Of a DNA stretch of 64,000 bases, positions 10,475-19,950 are shown piece by piece (the first letter of the stretch is position 1; each line of letters opens with the position of its first letter). Location of the stretch: the NCBI GenBank assembly GCA_937916515.1, contig CALFSX010000010.1, positions 1 to 64,000 of the forward strand. The letters run 5' to 3'. The notes under the pieces are model-generated. The model had not been told where the DNA came from. It worked only from the letters and a program-made list of their open reading frames with translations, and ran no database searches. The stretch is from an uncultured Planctomycetaceae bacterium (GTDB lineage: Bacteria > Planctomycetota > Planctomycetia > Planctomycetales > Planctomycetaceae). Position numbers and translations under genes: made by a program.

Positions 10475-11482
10475 ATGAAAAAGAATCTCGGTATCCTCGG
10501 CATCCTGCTGTTTGTGTTCATCGCCACGGCCATGGGCAGCGACAGCTTCTTCACGGCTTACAACCTGTTCAACCTTGTCGAACGCAGTTCTTTATACGGC
10601 ATCATTGGAATCGGTGTCGCGTTCGTCATTATTACGGGAGGCATCGACCTGTCGATCGGTTCATTTATCGGACTGGTCGCCGTTACGTTTCCGTTCGTTG
10701 TGGTCAGCCACGAAATGTCATTAGGTGTTGGGCTATTGACAATTCTTGCGCTGTCTGTCATCGCCGGAATTACACATGGCCTGTTAATTACGAAACTCAA
10801 GCTGCAACCGTTTGTCGTCACACTCTGTGGACTGATGATTTATCGAGGCATCTCACGCTGGATGGTGGCCGACAAAACAATGGGCTACGCGGACGACAAA
10901 TTCGAAGGCCTCAAGATAATGGTCAGCAGCATGAACAAGTTGCCCGGTTTCCAAAATGTAGAATGGGCGAAACATGTTCCCGTCGCATTTCTTATTTTGG
11001 TGGCTCTCGGAATCGTCGCAGCCATTTTTCTTAACAAGACAATCTACGGACGTTATCTACTGGCACTCGGACGAAACGAACAGGCGGCTCGCTTCAGCGG
11101 AATTAATACGGCCGCCATGACAGTTCTGGCTTACGTTATCTGCTCACTCATCACAGGCTTCGGCGGCTTGCTGTTCGCATTGGACAATGGATCCATTCAA
11201 CCCGACAGCTTCGGCAACTTCTACGAATTGTATGCCATCGCCGCAGCCGTTTTAGGAGGCTGCAGTTTGCGAGGCGGCGAAGGTTCTGTCTTTGGAGTCA
11301 TCCTGGGTGCCACGTTGATGCGGTTGTTGATGAATTCCATCAGCATGCTGGGTATCAGCGATCAGCTGGAACAAACCGTTATCGGAACCGTCATTCTTGT
11401 GGGCGTCATTGTAGACGAACTTGTAAAACGCTACGCAGCACGCCGCAACGCAATTCAACAAGCTAAGCAGGCCAACACCTGA
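10475..11482 (+). CDS. Sugar ABC transporter permease (RbsC-like)
   Basis: FVIITGGIDLSIGSFIGLVAV...GGCSLRGGEGSVFGVILGATLMRLLMNSISMLGIS. Confidence 0.95.
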   Translation: MKKNLGILGILLFVFIATAMGSDSFFTAYNLFNLVERSSLYGIIGIGVAFVIITGGIDLSIGSFIGLVAVTFPFVVVSHEMSLGVGLLTILALSVIAGITHGLLITKLKLQPFVVTLCGLMIYRGISRWMVADKTMGYADDKFEGLKIMVSSMNKLPGFQNVEWAKHVPVAFLILVALGIVAAIFLNKTIYGRYLLALGRNEQAARFSGINTAAMTVLAYVICSLITGFGGLLFALDNGSIQPDSFGNFYELYAIAAAVLGGCSLRGGEGSVFGVILGATLMRLLMNSISMLGISDQLEQTVIGTVILVGVIVDELVKRYAARRNAIQQAKQANT

Positions 11483-11496
11483 CAAGAACTTCAGTA

Positions 11497-11523
11497 CGTG
11501 CTCCAAAACCGAATTGGAGCACG
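11497..11523 (+). terminator. Terminator-like perfect 10-bp hairpin after the ABC operon (no U tract)
   Basis: CGTGCTCCAA-AACCGAA-TTGGAGCACG. Confidence 0.55.
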
Positions 11524-11554
11524 GAATTCACCACCAGACTGATTTTGTAACGGA

Positions 11555-13243
11555 TTGCAACAAAGTTATTCAACCGCCACCGGCAACCGCCCGATTAGAC
11601 CTGGCATGGAACAGCCCGACAAACCGCCCAGCAAGTTAAAAGGCCTGAAGGTCGTCAGCCTGCTGACGCTTCTAAGTCGTATCACAGGACTCGCTCGCGA
11701 TGCGCTGATGGCCTGGCTGTTTGGTGCCGGCTGGATTCTGGATGCGTTTACCGTTGCCTTCCGAATTCCCAATCTGTTTCGACGTCTCTTTGGCGAAGGA
11801 GCGATGGCGGCTGCCTTCCTTCCGGAATTTTTAAAAACAGACGAACAGGTTGGTCGTGACGCTGCGGCCAGACTATTCAGCGGAGTCGCATGGAAACTGC
11901 TGAAGATTCTGCTGGCGTTTACGGTCGGAATTGAGATCGCTATCGCAATCCCGTACCTGACGCTGAATATGAGCGACCGTTCAACTCTGTTGTGCGAACT
12001 GTGTCTCATTCTCATGCCCTACCTGCTGCTGATTTGCATGGCGGGCCTTTATGCCGCCGCATTGAACGGAGTACACCACTTTTTCTACCCTGCTCTGGCT
12101 CCCGTGCTGCTGAATCTAATCTGGCTGGCCGGCGGATTGCTGGCCGCCAACCAACTGGCCACTGGAGAAGCCGAAGCTCGCACCATTTCTGCGTTCATTC
12201 TGGTTGGCGGTATGTTGCAGCTGGGACTGTTGGTTCACAAGCTGAGAAAGTTCGGAATCCACATCCAGTCGCCATCAAACAATGCTGAAACCATTTCCGC
12301 TCAAACAATGAAGGTGTTTCGAGCAATGGGGCCCGTGTTGCTGGGACTATCCATCGCTCAAGTCAACGGCCTGTTCGACAGCCTGCTGGCGTGGGGCCTG
12401 AGTTCCGGCAATCTGGATGGCATCGACCTGCTTTCGCGTTTCCGACTTCCCGAAGGAACGGCGGGCGCTCTTTATCTTGGACAGCGACTGTTTCAATTTC
12501 CGTTGGGAGTCTTCGCGGTTGCATTGGGAACCGTGCTGTTCCCACGATTCGCCAGACACGCTCAGGCTGGCGATCACACGGAACTAAGTCGCGACGTTGT
12601 GCACGGGCTTCAATTGGTATTCACCGTGGGAATTCCTGCCAGCGTTGGATTGTGGTTTATGGCGGCCCCTATCACCGACCTGCTGTTTCGTCATGGCCAA
12701 TTCGACGCCACCGCCGCAGGCATGACTTCCTCAATGATCGCAGCTCACGGCCTGGGAGTCTGGGTCTTTAGTGGGCTGCTGATCGTAAATCGAGTTTTCT
12801 ATGCCGCCAACGATCAGGTGACGCCCATGCGTCAGGGGCTAATCTGCGTCGGTATGAACATTGTATTCGACATTGTGCTGCTGCCAGTTCTGGGATCCAC
12901 GGCACTTCCGATCGCCAGCATTCTGGCGGCTGTTTTTCAACTCGGCCTCGCTTTGGAAGTACTGCGAAAACGCTTCCTGATTATTGGCCGAAACGCGTTT
13001 GTTCCACTACTGTGGCGAATCGCTATTTGTACGTTGATCATGAATGCGGTTGGACTAGCAACGCTGTACGCCACATCCACCATCAGCGAACAACTGGGTG
13101 AACTTCCCTATCGAATGATCAAGGTCGTCTTGCCCGTGGCACTTTCTGCAGCGACATATGCTGGCGGACTTTTGATCTGCGGAATCTCGCCTCTGGCCCT
13201 GCTGCGCGAACCACATTTACAAAAGCAAGGGCTTCGCCCTTGA
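11555..13243 (+). CDS. murJ: Lipid II flippase MurJ (MviN)
   Basis: SLLTLLSRITGLARDALMAWLFGAGWILDAFTVAFRIPNLFRRLFGEGAMAAAFLPEF; polytopic; possible internal start at ATG 11606; C-terminus runs into repeat copy 2. Confidence 0.95.
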   Translation: MQQSYSTATGNRPIRPGMEQPDKPPSKLKGLKVVSLLTLLSRITGLARDALMAWLFGAGWILDAFTVAFRIPNLFRRLFGEGAMAAAFLPEFLKTDEQVGRDAAARLFSGVAWKLLKILLAFTVGIEIAIAIPYLTLNMSDRSTLLCELCLILMPYLLLICMAGLYAAALNGVHHFFYPALAPVLLNLIWLAGGLLAANQLATGEAEARTISAFILVGGMLQLGLLVHKLRKFGIHIQSPSNNAETISAQTMKVFRAMGPVLLGLSIAQVNGLFDSLLAWGLSSGNLDGIDLLSRFRLPEGTAGALYLGQRLFQFPLGVFAVALGTVLFPRFARHAQAGDHTELSRDVVHGLQLVFTVGIPASVGLWFMAAPITDLLFRHGQFDATAAGMTSSMIAAHGLGVWVFSGLLIVNRVFYAANDQVTPMRQGLICVGMNIVFDIVLLPVLGSTALPIASILAAVFQLGLALEVLRKRFLIIGRNAFVPLLWRIAICTLIMNAVGLATLYATSTISEQLGELPYRMIKVVLPVALSAATYAGGLLICGISPLALLREPHLQKQGLRP

Positions 13244-13337
13244 CCCGGTGGCGTGGAGCGGGGACAAACGCGGGACGTTCGAATCGCCGAACCGCTCCGT
13301 TGTCGCTACGATCCACATACTCACACCGTGCGCATCA
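13226..13337 (+). repeat. Dispersed short repeat, copy 2
   Basis: CAAGGGCTTCGCCCTTGACCCGGTGGCGTGG...GACGTTCGAATCGCCGAACCGCTCCGTTGTCGCTACGA...CACCGTGCG; provides the murJ stop codon. Confidence 0.85.
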
Positions 13338-13351
13338 TTTTAAACAAAAAT

Positions 13352-13412
13352 CTAACGAGGCTGTGCCTCAGACCATTTGAGCTAACGCTCAGAAACGCGA
13401 CTACGTCGCTCA
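13352..13412. repeat. Array of three short stem-loops
   Basis: GAGGC-TGT-GCCTC (13357-13369), TGAGC-TAAC-GCTCA (13378-13391), GCGAC-TAC-GTCGC (13397-13409), each followed by (T)CAGA or AGA. Confidence 0.7.
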
Positions 13413-13455
13413 GAAAACCTGACTCAACGTGAACAAGTTTGCTGCTTTAAGAAAT

Positions 13456-14319
13456 CTAACGTCGCCCGTTAATTTCGTTGTAGTTGATAATCTGCTGAGC
13501 TCCCAGAAAGCCAAAGAAGATCACCAGAAACTTCGGATCGGGCTGAATGCCTGAAGTCAACCAGGTATAAATTCGATCCTCGACAACAAATGATGGGAAC
13601 AACGACTGCGGAATCGGAAACATACTGGCGTCCGGATTATTGATGCAGAAGATACCCCGCAGCACAACGGCACCAGCCGCGAAGATCCCCACGCGAATCG
13701 TTTTCAAAATCGTATCGCGTCCGCCATAGCGATTGATCAACGCCTCGGCAATTCGCCCGCCATCAAGAGGCAGGCACGGCACAAGATTCATCACATTCAC
13801 CATCAGATTTGCAAACAACATCATCTGAAGTGCAAACGCGACAAGACTGTTATCCACCAGCGTTGCGGGATAGTTCGCCATCATAAATCTCATCACGGCG
13901 TACGTCAGTCCAAACAAAGCAAACCCTGCGCCCGGCCCCGCTGCTGAGACCTTCACATTCCTCCATGTCGAAAAACGCGTCGCCGTGGCATACCCGCCCA
14001 GAATATAAAGCACAATTTCTGACGGAAATCCGTAGCGTCGCGACATGACGGCGTGCCCCAGTTCGTGAACCAGAACTGACACAAAGATGCACAGAACACC
14101 AATCAACACTTTTCGCATATCACCATTGGCCGAAGCCCATACAATCCAGGCAGACGAAAGCCAGAAAATGGGGTGTACGCGAACGGGAATGCCCATAAAG
14201 TAAAATCGAAGATCAAATTCCGTTTCACCAGCCATTCCAAACATCTGTTTGATCCCGTTTCCGATTATCACGTTAAAGAGCACACTGGCGGCAAAAAATC
14301 GCCGAATCCACAACAGCAC
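13456..14319 (-). CDS. Site-2 protease family (M50) membrane metalloprotease
   Basis: HELGHAVMSRRYG zinc motif, NLVPCLPLDGGRIAEALI; polytopic. Confidence 0.85.
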   Translation of the reverse strand: MLLWIRRFFAASVLFNVIIGNGIKQMFGMAGETEFDLRFYFMGIPVRVHPIFWLSSAWIVWASANGDMRKVLIGVLCIFVSVLVHELGHAVMSRRYGFPSEIVLYILGGYATATRFSTWRNVKVSAAGPGAGFALFGLTYAVMRFMMANYPATLVDNSLVAFALQMMLFANLMVNVMNLVPCLPLDGGRIAEALINRYGGRDTILKTIRVGIFAAGAVVLRGIFCINNPDASMFPIPQSLFPSFVVEDRIYTWLTSGIQPDPKFLVIFFGFLGAQQIINYNEINGRR

Positions 14320-14451
14320 TTCGACCTCTGGCCCCGGGGCCGATCAAACGATACAGTGCTGAAACAAATCGTAGCTGATCTATTGTCGGTAAAACAGCAG
14401 CGAAATTCATTCGTTAACAGCAATTCATTCGTTTTCGTAGAGGCATAAGTT

Positions 14452-15489
14452 GTGGGCGGCGTTTTTCGAGCACTGATGAATCTGCCGCTCTTTAAGTCCG
14501 TGCTGCGCCCGGTTACTCGGCTGATTGTCGGCCTGATCGCAATTCCGATCTTCCGTTTCATTATGAGACGTGTGTTTCGGCTGCAGGATCTGGACGACGA
14601 ACTGGAAAAAGATCTCGAACAGTGGTTTCGCGGTGCTCTGCTGCTGCTGGCCGCCACAGCCAACATGGAACATCTGCTTTTCGGCTGGACCGACAAGTTC
14701 GATTGGATGGACCGCATGGACTGGCTGACAATGGGGCTGCGACTTATGCTGGCCATCGGCGTTATCGAAGCGATGCCCGATCAGGAATTGTTCGCCGTTA
14801 TCCATCCGGGCCCGCCAAAAATCAAACCGGGACGCAGCGTGCTGCTGGAACTCTGGCGCAAGAAATGGCTGTTCGCGAAAGGCTTCGTTTGCCAACACTT
14901 GAACAGATCATCACCCGTATTCGCCATGATGGCAGCCATCGTTGGTGCTCAACTGATTCCCCTATCCGATCTTGAACTGGACAAGACGGCGGAAGTCAAC
15001 GCCATCAACTGGGCCTACTGCCAGCAAATCGGCAACACGTCTCCAGCACACGCTGTGCTGGCAGCGACCCAACACAATAGTCTCATCCTGAGAGCCGACC
15101 GAAACTTCAGCGAAGTCGCCAGAATCAACGTGGAATCACGCCGACGCTGGGAACGCTGGATCGTCGGCTGGAGCTGCTATCTTCTGGCCATCACGCAATA
15201 CCTGATCATCGGCCTGGTAACTTCGCGCGACAGAGCTTTGGATGTGCTGTCAGAATTCGACCGAGCTGTCGCGGAACGTCGTCGAGAACTGATCGAAGAA
15301 TTCCAGATCGAAAACCCGGAAGCCGCCAAAGCCAGAACTTCAGTGGATGACACCAACCCAGAGATCACAACCGTGAATAACGCTGCCCCCGCAGCTTCTA
15401 CAGGCAACAACAGCATTGACCCAACCAGCGAAGTCGCTCCAGCAGATACAACACTGAACAGCGACCCGCCGCAAGATCCGCAAAAGTAG
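14452..15489 (+). CDS. Hypothetical membrane protein
   Basis: 345-aa ORF, GTG start, hydrophobic N-terminus; no recognised family. Confidence 0.6.
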   Translation: MGGVFRALMNLPLFKSVLRPVTRLIVGLIAIPIFRFIMRRVFRLQDLDDELEKDLEQWFRGALLLLAATANMEHLLFGWTDKFDWMDRMDWLTMGLRLMLAIGVIEAMPDQELFAVIHPGPPKIKPGRSVLLELWRKKWLFAKGFVCQHLNRSSPVFAMMAAIVGAQLIPLSDLELDKTAEVNAINWAYCQQIGNTSPAHAVLAATQHNSLILRADRNFSEVARINVESRRRWERWIVGWSCYLLAITQYLIIGLVTSRDRALDVLSEFDRAVAERRRELIEEFQIENPEAAKARTSVDDTNPEITTVNNAAPAASTGNNSIDPTSEVAPADTTLNSDPPQDPQK

Positions 15490-15798
15490 TCGCCACCAAA
15501 CACAGTGAGAGCATCTGAAAACCCGTAGTGCAGAAATGCCAGTCGACCGAGAATAAATTCAGTGGTGGATACTGCAGATCCAATGGGATGTGGCCGATTC
15601 ACCTAACAGAAGAACTTCGCTCCCTCCTGCGAACAACCTGCTGCCTTAAACGTTCGGGCTGCAAGAAACATGACGTCCTTCTGACGTCGTCGTGTCTCTT
15701 ACGTACACTTGTTGAATTCAAAACACCAGCCAAACCGCCGTTGGAGACGGACCAGCCAGTTGTTCGGATCTTCCGTGATGCGAGCGAGAATCATGCAC

Positions 15799-17464
15799 AT
15801 GTTGAATATCGTAAAATTCACAATGGGCTTGCTGCTGACATTGGGAATTCAGCCGAACCCAGTTCATTGCGCCGATCCCGTTTTGGTCGTGGTCGAATCT
15901 TCGCAGGAAGTTGTTTTGGCAACACTGCTCCGTGCGATTGCGAAATTCGACTGCATCGACCAACTGTCACCAATTCAATTACAAAGACTCGAGAACCGCC
16001 CCCCCTTACTATCGCATCTCAAATCCGGAAGGCTTCCCAAATCGCACTGGACTGGTCTATTCAATCGGAGCCAGCGGTGCACTAAGGACGTCTCGATTTT
16101 GGACTGTGGCCGGGCCTGATGTGTTTGAAGACTTTGTAGAATTCCTTGTCGATGCACGTGGCGAAGGAGCGGTTATTGAAGGCGACGAATTCAGGAGGAA
16201 AATTTGGGTAAAGCCATCCAAACCTGAGCCACGCAAGCCTCACATTTCATGGAGCAATCTTTATGTGATGTATGACGACGGTATCATTTACTTAGGCAGC
16301 ACATCCGACGTGCTTCGACTAACGACTGGGCAAAGACTTCACGCAACGATCAAACAGGCGAAGACAAAAGACTGGTACTTGTGGGCCAGCACGCAAGACA
16401 TTCCCACTGCCACCCGCAATGACTTCATGACAGCCGTGGGAATGCAATCAAAAGTACAGTTACAACGACGGGACGCAGAAGAAGATGCCGACTTTAAGGC
16501 TCGATACGCCCTGTATTCCAGCCACATTGAAGCCCTGCGTACAACGCTGTTTGACATAGACGAAGTTGTTGCCTGGACTAATTTCCCGGACGACGGCGAG
16601 CCATTTGAAGCTCACTTAAAGATTAACGCAAAAGCCAACAGTCCATTGCTGACTCCCCTGAAGAAACTGCCATCGCGATCCACGCTAACCCCCACCCCAT
16701 CGCCAGACTCAATCGGAAAAGCAGTTGCATATTTCCACATCCCGACTGAGTTTCGAGCATTGTGTGAATGGTACCTGATGCAACTCAGTGGTAATCAAGA
16801 ACCGCTGACGTCAGTGCTGCGTTCGGTAATCAACAAGGGAAAGATCGCCCTAACAGCATCAGTCGGAGTTGATGGCGAATCCACTGTTGCAAGCGGTTCA
16901 ATGGAAGTTCCAGACGATCTCAACCTGAAGATGCTGGCCGATCAACTGGAGCTTGATTTCAATTCAGAAAATGGATTCAACATCGTTCGCTCAAATGCTG
17001 ATCTTTTCAAATTTTTCAACTTTGCATATCTCAAGCAATTCGAAGACACACTTCGCTTTTGCTTTTCAAATCAGTTCTCCGCAACTGAAGCAAACGAACC
17101 TGCAAAACCCGCCGAGTCGACAATGCCGAGCCAGTCTCTGGTAAGTATTCATCTCGACTTCGAAAAGATCATCAACTGGCCAAACCCCGTGCTTGCGAGT
17201 CAATTCATCGAGGACCCGGAACGTTCATACCAACGGGCTCGAGAGTTATCGAGAAATCGTCCAGGCCGGGAAGATGCAAGCGAATCAAGCAGTGAATTCA
17301 AGTCATTTGCCGGAAAGATTTTTGAGGGTGGAGACTGGAGTGTGAATTTCGGCATAGAAGCAGAGAGTTCCAGTTTGGCAATTTCAACAACGGTTGGCCG
17401 CGAAGCGTACTACTGGTATGTTGTTCGGCAAGAACTAGCGACCGCGACTGAACTCAAACATTAA
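15799..17464 (+). pseudogene. Hypothetical secreted protein split by an apparent frameshift at a C7 run
   Basis: Signal peptide MLNIVKFTMGLLLTLGIQPNPVHCADP in the 15709..16119 frame; the rest of the protein (YYRISNPEGFPNRTGLVYSI...) in the 15911..17464 frame; the switch falls at CCCCCCC 15999-16005. Confidence 0.6.
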
Positions 17465-17633
17465 ACACTCCCCCACTTGCCTCTAAATCACCTGCCTGCC
17501 ATTAGACGCACAGCAGAAGGAATGGCTTTAAGTTAGTTGGATGGTGGCTGAATAGGCGTTAGAATCAGGGATTGCGGTTCCCATGCATGAATCGCTGGAA
17601 TCGCCGCGATCACGTTTTCTTTGCCACTTCATA

Positions 17634-19718
17634 ATGTCTCGCATCCAACAACTTGACCCTCATGTTATCAACCGCATTGCGGCGGGTGAGGTGATTGAAC
17701 GTCCGGCCAGTGTTGTTAAAGAGCTGATGGAAAACAGCATCGATGCTCTTTCGACGCGAATTGAAATTGACATTGTGGCTGGCGGAACGGAGCTGATTCG
17801 CATTTCCGACAACGGCGAAGGAATGCACCCCGACGATCTGACTTTATCAGTCACCAGTCACGCCACCAGCAAAATCCGCAGCGATCACGACCTTCAAAAA
17901 GTATCGACTTTGGGCTTTCGAGGCGAAGCGTTGGCTTCCGTGGCGTCAATCAGCCGCTTTCGTATTCGAACTCGACGCCAGGGACTGCCAATCGGGCGAG
18001 AACTTGAAGCGGAAGGTGGTGAGATCTCCATTCTGCGCGAATGCGGTTGCCCCACTGGCACGGTGATTGAAGTTCACAACCTATTCTTCAACACGCCCGC
18101 TCGACGAAAGTTTCTGAAAAAACCTTCGACAGAATTCGGTCGCATCAGCGAACAGTTCACAAAACTGGCGTTGCCCAACCCGAATCTTCACCTGGTGCTG
18201 CGGCACAACGACAAGCTGGTTTATGAACTGCCAGCCACGTCCAACCAAATGGAACGTATCCGGCGATTCTTTGGTGGTGAAATTGCCGACAAACTGATTC
18301 AGGTCGAATCGGAAATCACCACAGAAGACGGACAGCACATTCGGCTGTGGGGCTACGTGGGAGATCCCTCACTTAGCAAGGGAACTCGCAAAGACCAGTA
18401 TCTGTTCCTGAACGGACGATGCATTCAGGATCGCAGCCTGCAACACGCCCTTGGTGAAGCGTATCGTGGCTTGCTGATGGTCGGGCGACATCCGGTCAGC
18501 TTCCTGTTCCTGGAAGTGCCACCCAACCTTGTGGACGTCAACGTTCACCCCACAAAAACAGAAGTGCGATTTCAGGACGGGCAGTCGCTGTATCGACAGT
18601 TGCTGCACACAATCCGCGACAAGTTTCTATCGCTGGACTTTCAGTCAGAGATCCAGGTGCCATCCGTCACTCGATCCGGAACAGGGGCCATCAGCACTCA
18701 ATCGAGCCAACTGCAGAAAGAACTGGACATTTGGTCGTCGTCGCCAATTGGTACAAATCGTGTGCCGTTAATTGAACGACCAGACAAAGATCCCAATTAT
18801 TCCACCGGACAGTATTCAAAAGGCCAAACAGCGTCATCTTTTGGATCGAGCGATTCGACGGCAAATTCTGGTTTTACCGGTGGCGGCAAAGCGTCCGTGT
18901 TCAAACCTGCAGTGACTGAGGCATTAAGTGCGATTACTGAGGCAGCTCACGGCTCCGTTGGAATTGACGATGCCACAGGTACCAGAGACAACTCCACTGA
19001 ACAGCAACTGCCTTCGGAATTCAGTCTGGCAGCTGACACTGACGACGACAGTACGAATTCGGAAACATCTGAAGCTGGTGTTCAGCCCGAGGCCAGACCG
19101 TCAGACGCCGAGAATTTACGTCAGCAGCAAACAGTTTACGGCGACGATTTTCGAGCGTTTCAGATTCATGACTGCTACCTGGTGGTGGCCAGCCCGGACG
19201 GTTTGCAGGTGATCGATCAGCATGCTTTGCACGAACGAATCGTTTACGAACATCTAAGAAACAGAGTTCTTCAGGGCAACGTTGAACGCCAAAAGCTGCT
19301 GCTTCCGGAAGCGATTGACTGCACAGCAGGGGAAGCCGCTGTATTGCTGGAATATCAGGAATTACTGGCAGAGATTGGATTTGAACTTGAAGATTTTGGC
19401 GGCACGACTGTACTGCTGCAAAGCCACCCAGTGATGTTGCCTCGCGGAAACTTTGTTAAGATCCTGAAGGACCTTGCCGGTCAGCTGGAAGAATCGGATG
19501 GCAAGACGTCTCGCCGAGACCTGCTGGACCACATGATGCACACGATGGCGTGTCGAGCCGCGATAAAAGCAGGACAACGCCTCGCTCCGGAAGAAATGCA
19601 GGAATTGTTAAGGCAACGCCACCTTGTAGACGATGCTCACCACTGCCCGCACGGTCGCCCCACATCGCTGACGCTGTCGCGACTAACTCTGGATAAGCAA
19701 TTCGGACGACTGGGATAA
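17634..19718 (+). CDS. mutL: DNA mismatch repair protein MutL
   Basis: IQQLDPHVINRIAAGEVIERPASVVKELMENSIDA; GFRGEALASVASIS; C-terminal dimerisation domain with CPHGRPT. Confidence 0.97.
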   Translation: MSRIQQLDPHVINRIAAGEVIERPASVVKELMENSIDALSTRIEIDIVAGGTELIRISDNGEGMHPDDLTLSVTSHATSKIRSDHDLQKVSTLGFRGEALASVASISRFRIRTRRQGLPIGRELEAEGGEISILRECGCPTGTVIEVHNLFFNTPARRKFLKKPSTEFGRISEQFTKLALPNPNLHLVLRHNDKLVYELPATSNQMERIRRFFGGEIADKLIQVESEITTEDGQHIRLWGYVGDPSLSKGTRKDQYLFLNGRCIQDRSLQHALGEAYRGLLMVGRHPVSFLFLEVPPNLVDVNVHPTKTEVRFQDGQSLYRQLLHTIRDKFLSLDFQSEIQVPSVTRSGTGAISTQSSQLQKELDIWSSSPIGTNRVPLIERPDKDPNYSTGQYSKGQTASSFGSSDSTANSGFTGGGKASVFKPAVTEALSAITEAAHGSVGIDDATGTRDNSTEQQLPSEFSLAADTDDDSTNSETSEAGVQPEARPSDAENLRQQQTVYGDDFRAFQIHDCYLVVASPDGLQVIDQHALHERIVYEHLRNRVLQGNVERQKLLLPEAIDCTAGEAAVLLEYQELLAEIGFELEDFGGTTVLLQSHPVMLPRGNFVKILKDLAGQLEESDGKTSRRDLLDHMMHTMACRAAIKAGQRLAPEEMQELLRQRHLVDDAHHCPHGRPTSLTLSRLTLDKQFGRLG

Positions 19719-19950
19719 CAACGGCAGCGTAACAGCTGCAAATGCTGGCTGCCCTTTGGCGATTTTCGAAACGAGTGTTTCAAGAACATGCCTTGAAAAA
19801 ACACCAGCAAAGGCAGTCAACTGGAAATAATTCTCCGCAATTCGAATTCTGAAAGAAGTTGCTCATATCTGGTCGATTCGCCCCCTAGAATTCGCTCAAA
19901 TCAAAAGCGTCACGTCATCTGTTTCGTAACTTTCGCCCATTGCCGCTCGA

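Noticed and set aside
13270-13300. GTTCGAATC in repeat copy 2 as the T-arm of a tRNA
   Set aside because: No acceptor, D or anticodon arms fit; the sequence is changed in the other copies (CTCGAATC, GTTCCAAAC)
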